DNA from: Chloroflexota bacterium
Lineage (GTDB): Bacteria > Chloroflexota > UBA6077 > FW602-bin22 > JACPRP01
Direction of reading: 5' to 3'
Assembly (NCBI GenBank): GCA_016189905.1
Contig: JACPRP010000057.1
Coordinates: 1 to 47,926 of the forward strand
Length of the DNA: 47,926 nucleotides
Both the position numbers and the translations under genes were made by a program. Shown one piece after another: positions 7,101 through 15,050 of this stretch (positions within the stretch are counted from its first letter, which is position 1; the number at the start of each line of letters is the position of its first letter). The notes beneath the pieces were generated by a model. That model ran no database searches, was not told the origin of the DNA, and was given only the letters and a program-made list of their open reading frames with translations.

Positions 7101-9683
7101 CTATACATCAGAATCAGGATAGACCTTCACGCGCTCGCAGGCGTCGGCGGAGCCAGAGATCATGTCGACGTGATCCATATCGAGGGGAAGAAGACTGTTG
7201 AAATGCGCACCTTTTCCTTTTGCGATGGGCTTGCCATCCGACCACGCCCCGAAGACACCCGCTATCGCCACCACCTCGGGGTGAACGCACTCCGTCACTT
7301 TGAGCTTGCCCTTCACCCTGCGCCGCTCGGGCGTCTCCACCCAGACGTCGGCGCCGTCCTTTAGCCCCAGCCTGCGGGCCGTAGCGGAGTTCATCATTAT
7401 CTTCTGGGCGTAAGGATGCCGTTCGGTGATCTCGGATAACCAGGGATTCTGGGGGGTGATAGAATACTGGTGGAAGGGCAGCGTGTAGTTGACTACGAAC
7501 AGGTCATAACCTCCAGCCTTTGGCTCGAAGGCCGAACAGGGCATCCATTCCATAAGCGGCGTGTAGTCACGGGTATCCCACGCGAGGTCCATCGCTTTGG
7601 TGATCTGCTCCACGTAATCTCTGGCCGCCAGAAAATGCTCGAAGTAGAGCGGAATCCTCTGGTGTACGACCAGCGTAGGGTAGTCGTGCTCCACTTTCCG
7701 CTTCACCTTGTGGTGGCCGTGCTCGCGGAACCAGTCGAGTCCCATATTGTCGTCGCCCATTTTTGCTTTGATATAGGCGTCGGAAAGCTCCGCGAAGCTG
7801 TATTTTCGTCGCCGGTCCAACTTAAGGGGCTTGCGGCCACGAATGAAAGTCGTGAGCACGGTATTGTAGTCTTCCAAAAAGCCCGCCCTGTCCGCCAACT
7901 CGATTAGCAGGTCGAGCCAGTGCGGCGCCTTGAAGGGAGGCGTAGACGTTGGCTGCCTCAGACCCCAGTACCAGTAGCCGCTGGTGGGGCATTGACTCGT
8001 GTAGGGTTCGTTGGGATTCGGATCGAATCTCTCGAGGTGATGGGCATCGGGAAAGACGATGTCGGCGAATTGCGCTGTCTCGTCCAGGTAGTTCGCAAAA
8101 GAGACCATAAAGCCCACTTTCTTCAAGGCTTTGGCGGTCTCCTCGGGCGCTATCGTGGTCATCATTACGTTGCAGCGGCACTGAACGAGCATGTCGAGCG
8201 GGGGAAGGCCGAACTTCTCGTGGTCGCGGTAGCCGAGCGCGAGGGGGACGCTGGTGGCGAAGGCTATCGGGAAAAGGGATTCAAGGCCGTGCGCTTTCGG
8301 TGGCTCGGGCCTGGTGGAAAGGAAATGGTACGGCGGCCTATTCCGCTGGACCTCTCTGGCGGCGACCAGCAAGCCGTCGGGACTCTCCCCTGTCTCCCAC
8401 CAGGGGCCCACTGGATTGATGCCAAAATGCCCTCCAGGCGCATAAACGTTCCCTATCACTATGTTCAAGAGCTGAATCGCCAGCGCGTGATGGGTCGAAT
8501 GTTTGTGAGAGTAGGCGCCACGATACATGTGCACCGCGGCCGGTCGGTATGGTAGCTGCTTTCCCTCCACCACGATAGTCGCTCCGATCGATGCCGCCTC
8601 CGCGTATTCGCGGGCTATTCTCCGAATAGTCTGGGCGGGGATAGTTGTTATCTTGCTGGCCATTTCGGGCGAGTATTTCGTGACGTGCTCTTTGAGCACC
8701 TGGAAGGCCGGCCGACACGCGAGGCCACGGACGGTGTACTGTCCCAGAATAGCCATCTGCGCCACGTCGGACGCGTCGTAAGGTCTGGCAATACCACCCA
8801 CAGTAGCCCACACCAGCGGCTTGCCACTCGCCTCATCCCGAACATAGCGCCCATCGGAACCGACCAGGTAGGGACCGTTGGTGCGTTTCTCAATGAACTC
8901 TTTATCGTAGATGCCCGCTTCATTGAGGATGACGTTCAGCATTGCCAGAGCCAGCGCCCCATCGGTACCAGGCCTGATGGGTACCCATTCGTCGGCTTTG
9001 CTGCCGGCGTGAGCGCAGACCGGGTCCACGACCACCAGGCGCATCCCCCGCACCCTGGCGTCAGCCATCTCTTGCGTGCTCCGGTTGGGGCCGTGGCCGA
9101 CGCCAAACCCCAACTGGCTGCCAAAAAGAATGACGTAGTTACATTGCTTTATATCCACCTGCATATGGAAAGTGGCATTGGTAAGATACGTGGCCAGGTG
9201 AAGGCCGGCGCCGCAGAAGTAGCCGGCGGCATTCCAGGCGAGGTTGTGCGTGCCGAAGGCGATGCCCCAGGAGTTCACGAAGGGAAAAGCCTGGGTGTCG
9301 AAGTTGCACAGCCCCAGCCCGGAGGGATTCTTCTGCCTCGTCTTCTTGAGCTTCTCGGCGACGAGGTCGAGCGCTTCCTCCCAGCCTATCTCCACCCAGC
9401 CGGGGTCGACTCCTATGCCCTTCTCGAGATTGGTGCGCCGTAACGGGGCCTTGACACGATTGGGGTCGTAAAGGGTGATGAGAGCCGCGTTGCCCTTGGC
9501 GCAAACCCGTCCCAGGTTGTGCGGGAAATCGGGGTCTCCTTCAATTTTTACCACCGTGCCATTGACGCGGTGGACCCTGATCGCACACGCGCTGTAACAC
9601 TGGCCACAGGCGCTGTTGATCCAGACGTCTTCACCGCTCCCTACCCGGGGACTCCCTGTCAGCTCATTTGCCTCAGCGTCCAT
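7101..9683 (-). CDS. DMSO-reductase-family molybdopterin (Mo/W) oxidoreductase, catalytic subunit
   Basis: An 860-residue bis-molybdopterin enzyme. An N-terminal [4Fe-4S] site has C26, C29, C33 and C61 (CGQCYSAC and VCAKG). The likely metal-ligand region is NAAGYFCGAG, with C157 as candidate Mo/W ligand. There is no twin-arginine signal, so it should work in the cytoplasm. It ends an operon of SBP-B, flavoprotein and ferredoxin, so electrons may pass between Mo/W centre, ferredoxin and FAD. Its N-terminus closely resembles the partial gene at 47148, whose equivalent site is HCGNG. The family includes reductases, hydroxyl transferases and hydratases; the exact reaction is not readable. Confidence 0.88.
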   Translation of the reverse strand: MDAEANELTGSPRVGSGEDVWINSACGQCYSACAIRVHRVNGTVVKIEGDPDFPHNLGRVCAKGNAALITLYDPNRVKAPLRRTNLEKGIGVDPGWVEIGWEEALDLVAEKLKKTRQKNPSGLGLCNFDTQAFPFVNSWGIAFGTHNLAWNAAGYFCGAGLHLATYLTNATFHMQVDIKQCNYVILFGSQLGFGVGHGPNRSTQEMADARVRGMRLVVVDPVCAHAGSKADEWVPIRPGTDGALALAMLNVILNEAGIYDKEFIEKRTNGPYLVGSDGRYVRDEASGKPLVWATVGGIARPYDASDVAQMAILGQYTVRGLACRPAFQVLKEHVTKYSPEMASKITTIPAQTIRRIAREYAEAASIGATIVVEGKQLPYRPAAVHMYRGAYSHKHSTHHALAIQLLNIVIGNVYAPGGHFGINPVGPWWETGESPDGLLVAAREVQRNRPPYHFLSTRPEPPKAHGLESLFPIAFATSVPLALGYRDHEKFGLPPLDMLVQCRCNVMMTTIAPEETAKALKKVGFMVSFANYLDETAQFADIVFPDAHHLERFDPNPNEPYTSQCPTSGYWYWGLRQPTSTPPFKAPHWLDLLIELADRAGFLEDYNTVLTTFIRGRKPLKLDRRRKYSFAELSDAYIKAKMGDDNMGLDWFREHGHHKVKRKVEHDYPTLVVHQRIPLYFEHFLAARDYVEQITKAMDLAWDTRDYTPLMEWMPCSAFEPKAGGYDLFVVNYTLPFHQYSITPQNPWLSEITERHPYAQKIMMNSATARRLGLKDGADVWVETPERRRVKGKLKVTECVHPEVVAIAGVFGAWSDGKPIAKGKGAHFNSLLPLDMDHVDMISGSADACERVKVYPDSDV

Positions 9684-9821
9684 GCTTCAAAGTCTCCTCT
9701 CGCTAAAAAGAGAAGTGAATTGCCCATCGACCTGCTCGGTTGATGGCCTCCATGGCAAGGAGGATTTACAGCGTGGGCAAGGGCCTTGCCAACATCCCCA
9801 TTTTAGGAATCTGGCGCGAGC

Positions 9822-10046
9822 TTAGTAGTAGATCGGCGTTGGAATCCGTCGCTCGTAGTCCGGCGTTACGTAGATTGCCTCGACCGCGCAGTTTATCTCG
9901 CACAGGAGGCAGGCCTGGCAATCCCGAAGATACTTGATGTATGGCCGGTCGGTTGCCTTATCGAACCTGAGTACGTCCAAGGGACAGGCCTCCACGCAGG
10001 CCCCGCATCCATTACAAATGTCCAGGTCTATCTTCCTGATGCCCAT
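9822..10046 (-). CDS. 2x[4Fe-4S] ferredoxin-type subunit
   Basis: A 74-residue ferredoxin with CNGCGACVEACP and CQACLLCEINC, enough ligands for two [4Fe-4S] clusters. The start at 10046 follows AGGAAGA and lies five bases past the flavoprotein stop, so translation is probably coupled. The arrangement resembles AprB beside AprA or the iron-sulfur subunit of fumarate-reductase-like enzymes. It likely carries electrons between the FAD subunit and the Mo/W enzyme. Confidence 0.88.
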   Translation of the reverse strand: MGIRKIDLDICNGCGACVEACPLDVLRFDKATDRPYIKYLRDCQACLLCEINCAVEAIYVTPDYERRIPTPIYY

Positions 10047-10051
10047 TCTTC

Positions 10052-11791
10052 CTAATCCTCCACCGCGGTCGTGTATCCCAGCTCTTTCACCCTTTTCCAG
10101 AAAGGATGCAGGTACTTCTCCCTCTTGGGCTGCAGCTTGTACTTCTCGACGGGAACCTCTTCTGACCACACCTTCATTTTGCCATTGTCGTTCTTGAGGA
10201 GCACGTATCTTAACCAGTTTATGTTGTCCAGATCCTGGTAGTCCTCTCGGAGGCAGCCCAGCCTGCTCTCCTTCCGTTCCAGAGCGGATCTGACCAGCAT
10301 CTCGGCCCCCAACGCCATGCTTCTGGCTTCGTTTGCCAGCATCATATAGTGGGAGTCATAGGCGTAGAGCTTCGGGATGATGGTATCTTTGATCCGCTCC
10401 ACCTCCTCGAGGGCCTTCTTCAGCCTTTTCTCGTGCCGGATTATGCTAACGTGATATGGATGGATGGCCTCTTGAATGGCCAGGATAGCGTGATCGGGCT
10501 CGATACCATCGTCTCTCTTTATTGGAGCCATGCTCGATTCTCGAAGCGCTTCCGCTTGCTGCCAGTCGATCTTTACATCGCCAATTTGAGACGCTTTTTC
10601 AGCCGCGTAGGCGCCGCTTATTACCCCACTGACGGCGGCCCCTGATAGGCCACTGCTGCCTTTTTGAGACGTGGCGTCCCCAATGGCGAAAAGCCCTGAC
10701 AGGTTGCGGGACTCGTAGTTGCGATCGGTGACGATGCCGCAAGGCATTGGCCGTGGGCCCTCGGGCGAATACTCGATCAGCTCCACAAATCTGTTCCCTT
10801 TGAGCACGCCTACCCTCTCGTATTTCGTCATGGCGTAAGGGATGGCCTTCCACAAGGTCTCTATTTTCTCCGGGGTGAAGTGCCGCATGTCCAGGTAGAT
10901 CGGGGGAGCACGGTGCTCCATACGCTCGACGCACATAGAAGGAGAGAGCCAAACGAAGGGCGCCCGTTCCGCTAGCTCGGGGTGATACTTTGGCATGAAC
11001 CTTTCCCCCCTGGCGTTGAGAAAATGCCCGCCAAGGCCAACGTAAAGGTTGTTGCCAGGTCCAAACTCCATTCTTGCCCCGTAGGTGTTGTGCTGTGTGG
11101 AGTCGAAGCCTCCCAGCTCAGCCCCCGCCCTGTAAGCCATAGCATAGCCATCGCCGGTATCGTTTCTGTGCCCTGGTTGGATGGTCTTGAAGCGGGTCAT
11201 TCCCGTTGCGATCACGGTCACCTTCGACCGAAACACGTGGAAACCTCCGCTCCGCACGCCGATGCCTACCGCCCCCACAACGGCTTCCTCGTTGCCCAGA
11301 AGGTCGGTCACGGCGACGCGGTCGATGAATTTCACCCCGATTCTTCTGGCATAGTCATTCAACGCGTTCATCATAGGAACGCCGCCGTCTTCCAGGAGCA
11401 TTCCGTTGGCCTGGCCACGGCTCAACGGGCGTTTGTAGTCCCCATCGGCGTTCTTGACGAACTTAACCCCCCATCGTTCCAGGTTTCTGAAGGTCACCCC
11501 GGCCCAATTCAGGTTGTCCTCGATTTTCTCCTGGTCACAGAGATAATCCGCGTCTTCGACCCTGAACTTGAAATAATGGTCAAAATCATCACTTTCGGGA
11601 AGGAATCCCTCGTAGCGACCTCCGACCAATGCGCTGGGTCCTGTCTTGCCAGCCTGCGCTTTCTCCACCAGCGTTACGTTCAGGTTGGGCGCCTTCTCTT
11701 TAGCTGTGATGGCGAAAGTATGGCCGCCAATGCCACCCCCGATGACCAGTATGTCGGTATCTACTACATTATCCCGCGTCTGTTCTTCCAT
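10052..11791 (-). CDS. FAD-dependent oxidoreductase, fumarate reductase/AprA-like flavoprotein
   Basis: A 579-residue flavoprotein. The FAD dinucleotide fold begins ILVIGGGIGGHTFAITAKE near residue 14; the C-terminal FAD motif LSGLFAIGDATSQKGSSGLSGAAVSG lies near residue 375; the helical and capping domains follow in AprA/FrdA order. AAAGGA lies upstream of the ATG. It is flanked by SBP-B (34 bases) and ferredoxin (five bases) on the same strand. It may reduce or oxidise a C=C bond, or pass electrons between NADH or an acceptor and the ferredoxin. Sulfite/APS chemistry is not supported by neighbours. Confidence 0.85.
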   Translation of the reverse strand: MEEQTRDNVVDTDILVIGGGIGGHTFAITAKEKAPNLNVTLVEKAQAGKTGPSALVGGRYEGFLPESDDFDHYFKFRVEDADYLCDQEKIEDNLNWAGVTFRNLERWGVKFVKNADGDYKRPLSRGQANGMLLEDGGVPMMNALNDYARRIGVKFIDRVAVTDLLGNEEAVVGAVGIGVRSGGFHVFRSKVTVIATGMTRFKTIQPGHRNDTGDGYAMAYRAGAELGGFDSTQHNTYGARMEFGPGNNLYVGLGGHFLNARGERFMPKYHPELAERAPFVWLSPSMCVERMEHRAPPIYLDMRHFTPEKIETLWKAIPYAMTKYERVGVLKGNRFVELIEYSPEGPRPMPCGIVTDRNYESRNLSGLFAIGDATSQKGSSGLSGAAVSGVISGAYAAEKASQIGDVKIDWQQAEALRESSMAPIKRDDGIEPDHAILAIQEAIHPYHVSIIRHEKRLKKALEEVERIKDTIIPKLYAYDSHYMMLANEARSMALGAEMLVRSALERKESRLGCLREDYQDLDNINWLRYVLLKNDNGKMKVWSEEVPVEKYKLQPKREKYLHPFWKRVKELGYTTAVED

Positions 11792-11825
11792 TTTGTCAAT
11801 TCCTTTGTCTTATATATTGGTCATC

Positions 11826-12956
11826 CTACTTCTGATACTTACCGAGCCTGGCAATCGCATATTCCACAAACTGCAAGTCAATCACCTTATTGAGGTCTGG
11901 CTTCTCTTTCAGAAACCCTTGCTCCACATAGCTCTTCAAATCCTCGTTCATCGACTCTATGTTCAGTTGTCCGTCGGGGTTAAGTCCGGCGTAAGCCATC
12001 TTATCAAAGAGAGCGCTGTCCTTTATGGCGGCAGACTCTTGCAGAATGGGCACTATTTCGTTCCAACCCTTCTTTTTATTAAGCCCATCGTTGAAGTCGC
12101 GGACACCTCTCAAATAGGCAAGCATGAATTTATTAGCCGCTTCTGTCTTCGCAAACTTGGGCGAATAGAACAGCCCGGAAATCTGGTGGTTGGGGCTAAA
12201 TTCATCGAAACCTTTCCACCGGACGAAGATGCCCTGGTTTATCCCAACAGTAGCCAGGGGCTCGATCTGGACGGCAGCATCAATGCTCTTGTTCCCCATG
12301 GCGACGTTCATTTCGGGAAAAGCAAGATCAACGGTCTTAATATCGCTCAAGCTCAACCCTGCTGCCTTTAAGACTCTGAGGAAGATGCTGGACCCGGCAG
12401 AGCCAGTTTCGATCGCATTCACCGCGACGGTCTTGCCTTTCAGGTCTCGTACTTCCTTGATGTCTCCGGCGATGTCTTTGCGCACCATAAGCGACATAAA
12501 AGGCTGGCCCGGAGCAAGGTGGGACTTGTCGGCGACGATCTTGATGGGCACATCCCGCATCGTGGCGTTGTAAAACCCCGGGGTGGCGGCGATACCCGCG
12601 ACATCCACCTCGCCGGTAGCCATCGAGCCTATGACGTCGACCCCTCCCTTTACCACGAACTTCTCGACCTTGATTCCTTCCTGTTCGAGGTATCCCCTCG
12701 CTTCCGCGATGGCGATGCCCGCATCAGAAACGGCCGCGGAGGTAGCTACCACTACCGTTGCCGGCGCGGCTGTCGGTTTCGGCTGAGCTGCCGGTTTGCT
12801 CTCCTGCGCAACCGGTTTCTGAGCCGCAGGTTTGGATGAATCAACTGGAGTTGGGGTTGATGCTGGGGGCTGGCTACACCCGACGATCACAGCGATGGAA
12901 ACGATGGCTGCCAGCAGGATTTGCACCTGGTCCTTACACCACTCGGAGATCTTCAT
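11826..12956 (-). CDS. SBP-B: NMT1/SsuA-type ABC solute-binding lipoprotein
   Basis: A 376-residue lipoprotein. The ATG at 12956 is preferred: GGAGG (12966-12970) is 9 bases upstream, while in-frame TTGs at 12962 and 12965 are too close. The lipobox is VIVGC with Cys27; a Pro/Ala/Lys linker reaches about residue 65. The C-terminal QFVEYAIARLGKYQK matches SBP-A and SBP-C. It is the first gene of the flavoprotein-ferredoxin-Mo operon and lies behind a consensus promoter, so it is probably the best-expressed member. No cognate permease or ATPase is near. Confidence 0.88.
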   Translation of the reverse strand: MKISEWCKDQVQILLAAIVSIAVIVGCSQPPASTPTPVDSSKPAAQKPVAQESKPAAQPKPTAAPATVVVATSAAVSDAGIAIAEARGYLEQEGIKVEKFVVKGGVDVIGSMATGEVDVAGIAATPGFYNATMRDVPIKIVADKSHLAPGQPFMSLMVRKDIAGDIKEVRDLKGKTVAVNAIETGSAGSSIFLRVLKAAGLSLSDIKTVDLAFPEMNVAMGNKSIDAAVQIEPLATVGINQGIFVRWKGFDEFSPNHQISGLFYSPKFAKTEAANKFMLAYLRGVRDFNDGLNKKKGWNEIVPILQESAAIKDSALFDKMAYAGLNPDGQLNIESMNEDLKSYVEQGFLKEKPDLNKVIDLQFVEYAIARLGKYQK

Positions 12957-13161
12957 GGCCAACAACCTCCTACTTTCTATCTGTTTCTAGAAGAAACCTG
13001 ATTCAGATAACGGGATTCTCGGAGGGGCATTCGCACAGGAATAGCCAAAAAGAATGAACGAAGACGCCAATGCCTGATGGAATGGCTAGGGGAGTGAGCG
13101 CCTTCGGTTTCCCCTATGCATCAGTGTTTTCGGAGCTACGCCTCATCCACAAGTCGCGGCA

Positions 13162-13190
13162 ATTATATACTCGGAATTGGAGCTTGTCAA
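13162..13190 (-). promoter_or_regulatory. Consensus sigma-70 promoter for the SBP-B/flavoprotein/Mo operon
   Basis: On the minus strand TTGACA (13185-13190), 17-bp spacer, TATAAT (13162-13167): a perfect match to the vegetative consensus. Transcription should start near 13155, about 200 nt before the SBP-B ATG. The long leader leaves room for post-transcriptional control. Confidence 0.75.
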
Positions 13191-13336
13191 TCGGTACGGC
13201 CCCATTCATTCAGCAGGAGAACGCGGGTACATAGACGACCTGAGCCAGGTTACATCCAGCTACGAAAACTCGTCGAGCTGGATCAGCCTCAGTTAGCTGA
13301 AAGATACGTGCCTTTTCTTCCAGGAGTCCGTGGGGC

Positions 13337-13352
13337 TGGCACTATTATTGCT
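13337..13352 (+). promoter_or_regulatory. Sigma-54-like promoter match before the Rieske gene
   Basis: TGGCAC, one base, four bases, then TTGCT, with the GG and GC elements 10 bp apart as in the -24/-12 consensus. It lies 110 bases before the ATG at 13463. Whether this organism has sigma-54 is not known from the window, so chance is possible. Confidence 0.25.
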
Positions 13353-13462
13353 ATTTGCACCGATGGCAGACCCATTGGCGCAGGCGAAGGAATACGATAA
13401 CTGCTTCCTCGTTTAGCTTCCTTGATCTCAAGGGCCAGACTACGTTCTCACGTGAGGGGGAA

Positions 13463-14341
13463 ATGCTACAGAAATCCATCAATGAGTTCGTTGAAGGACA
13501 GCGAAACTGGTTGGACCCGGTGGGGGACATCATCGGGAACGCCATCATTCAGGCGAAGAGCGCGGGAGGCGATCGAGCCACTCGTGTGCTGGACTTCTTG
13601 CACGGCGTGTGGCTCGAGCATCCGCTGCATCCCGCGCTGACGGATGTGCCGGTTGGGGCGTGGACCGCCGCCTGCGCATTGGATGCGCTCGACAGCATCG
13701 CGCCAGACGAGAAACTGAAGCGCGGCGCCGACGGTGCGATTTGCATCGGCATCGCCGCCGGCCTCGGCGCGGCTGCCGCAGGGCTGGCCGATTGGCATTA
13801 TCTTGGCGGGCGCAATCGGCGGCTTGGCATGTTGCACGGTCTGCTCAATCTGAGCGCCGTGATATTCTACACGGTGAGTCTCGCCATGCGTCGTAGCCAA
13901 CATCGGTCGAGTGGCAGCCTTCTGTCGATTCTCGGCTATTCGCTGGCTAGCTTCTCCGCTTATCTCGGAGGCGAGCTGGTCTATGGGTCTGGAATCGGCG
14001 TGGACCGCACTGCCTGGCAGCGGCCGCCGAAGGAATTCGTCGCCGTGCTGCCCGAAGCGGAGCTCGAAGATAACAAGCCCCGACGGGTCGACGCCAACGG
14101 CACCCCGGTGATGCTTCTCCGTCGTCAGGGCCGCATTCACGCCCTCGGACACACCTGCACCCATCTCGGGGGACCGCTTTCCGACGGGCAGATTATCGAC
14201 AACGCCGTTGTTTGCCCCTGGCACGGATCGCACTTCGACCTTGATAGCGGCCGCGTGGTCCACGGCCCGGCCACCTTCCCCGAGAAGCTCTACGAGGTGC
14301 GCGTCACCAACGGACAGATCGAGGTAAAGGTGGGGCGATAG
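13463..14341 (+). CDS. DUF2231 membrane domain fused to a Rieske [2Fe-2S] domain
   Basis: A 292-residue protein. The ATG at 13463 follows GAGGGGGAA; the frame opens further upstream but without a ribosome site. Residues from about 45 to 175 form a DUF2231 region with HPLHPALTDVPVGAW and about three membrane helices. The C-terminal third is a Rieske domain with CTH, 16 residues, then CPWH, giving the two Cys and two His ligands of a [2Fe-2S] cluster. It should be an inner-membrane electron-transfer protein. It is divergent from SBP-B and stops 10 bases from the convergent hisH. Confidence 0.85.
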   Translation: MLQKSINEFVEGQRNWLDPVGDIIGNAIIQAKSAGGDRATRVLDFLHGVWLEHPLHPALTDVPVGAWTAACALDALDSIAPDEKLKRGADGAICIGIAAGLGAAAAGLADWHYLGGRNRRLGMLHGLLNLSAVIFYTVSLAMRRSQHRSSGSLLSILGYSLASFSAYLGGELVYGSGIGVDRTAWQRPPKEFVAVLPEAELEDNKPRRVDANGTPVMLLRRQGRIHALGHTCTHLGGPLSDGQIIDNAVVCPWHGSHFDLDSGRVVHGPATFPEKLYEVRVTNGQIEVKVGR

Positions 14342-14351
14342 ATAGGCCAGC

Positions 14352-14972
14352 TCATTCGATTCGTTTAACACCCGCCCAGCGGCAGAAGTTGTCGAACATC
14401 TTCAGCCCGAGGTCGCCGCTCTTCTCGGGGTGAAACTGGGTGGCGACGAGGTTGTCCCGCGCGATCGCGGAGCAAAACCTGACACCATACTCCGTCTCTC
14501 CGGCAATCACCGCGTCTCGCTCGGGATGAACGGCGTAGGAGTGCACGAAGTAGAAGTTGGCTTTATCCGGTATGCCAGCGAAAATGGGGTGGGCCAGACG
14601 CTGCTGAACCTGGTTCCACCCCATATGCGGCACTTTGAGCCCTGGCGGCAGACGACGGACGACGCCGGGGATCACATTCAGGCAATCCTGCCAGCCGCCC
14701 TCCTCGCTGCCGGTCAGCAATACCTGCAGGCCAAGACACACGCCGAGGAACGGCTTCCCACCCGCGATAATCTGTCGAAGGGGGCCGACGAGGCCGAGGC
14801 GACGGAGGCCGGCCATCGCGTCGCCCGCCGCGCCAACCCCCGGCAAGATAACCGCGTCAGCCGCCACGATATCTTCAGGCTGCTCGGTTACGCGGGCGGG
14901 ATAGCCAAGGCGCTCGATGGCCTTCGCGACACTTCTTAAGTTCCCTGCGCCGTAGTCAACTATCGCAATCAT
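14352..14972 (-). CDS. hisH: Imidazole glycerol phosphate synthase, glutamine amidotransferase subunit
   Basis: A 206-residue class I glutamine amidotransferase that feeds ammonia to HisF in histidine synthesis. The nucleophile C79 is in GVCLG, and H181 and E183 are in FHPEKSG; IVDYGAGNLRSV at the N-terminus is typical of HisH. The ATG at 14972 has no Shine-Dalgarno and a promoter ends only 8 bases upstream, so the mRNA is probably leaderless or nearly so. An in-frame earlier codon at 14993 would lie inside the promoter. No other his gene is in the window. Confidence 0.93.
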   Translation of the reverse strand: MIAIVDYGAGNLRSVAKAIERLGYPARVTEQPEDIVAADAVILPGVGAAGDAMAGLRRLGLVGPLRQIIAGGKPFLGVCLGLQVLLTGSEEGGWQDCLNVIPGVVRRLPPGLKVPHMGWNQVQQRLAHPIFAGIPDKANFYFVHSYAVHPERDAVIAGETEYGVRFCSAIARDNLVATQFHPEKSGDLGLKMFDNFCRWAGVKRIE

Positions 14973-14980
14973 CGGGACCG

Positions 14981-15009
14981 AGTATAACACCACGGGTCGG
15001 ATGGGTCAA
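14981..15009 (-). promoter_or_regulatory. Promoter of hisH giving a near-leaderless mRNA
   Basis: On the minus strand TTGACC (15004-15009), 17-bp spacer, TATACT (14981-14986). The -10 ends 8 bases before the ATG of hisH, so transcription should start at or just before the start codon. Confidence 0.65.
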
Positions 15010-15016
15010 TTTGGCT

Positions 15017-15050
15017 TCTATGGCCCAGATTCTATGGCCCAGATTCTATG
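15017..15050. repeat. 14-bp tandem repeat between ACDH-2 and hisH
   Basis: TCTATGGCCCAGAT at 15017-15030 is repeated exactly at 15031-15044, and the first six bases recur at 15045-15050. The last piece overlaps the stop codon of the acyl-CoA dehydrogenase, so each full unit carries a further TAG on the minus strand. It looks like replication slippage. Confidence 0.85.

Larger units (their letters stand above)
12957..13462. other. Divergent intergenic region: SBP-B leader and Rieske-gene upstream region
   Basis: No supported gene. The minus strand holds a consensus promoter (13162-13190) and a leader of about 200 nt before SBP-B. In that leader GGGGA (about 13104-13109) can pair with TCCCC (about 13089-13094) to make a small hairpin. 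The plus strand holds a sigma-54-like match (13337-13352). I recognise no known riboswitch. Confidence 0.6.

Noticed and set aside
10982-11893. 303-codon plus-strand frame opposite the flavoprotein
   Set aside because: Antisense shadow; the minus-strand protein has both FAD motifs.
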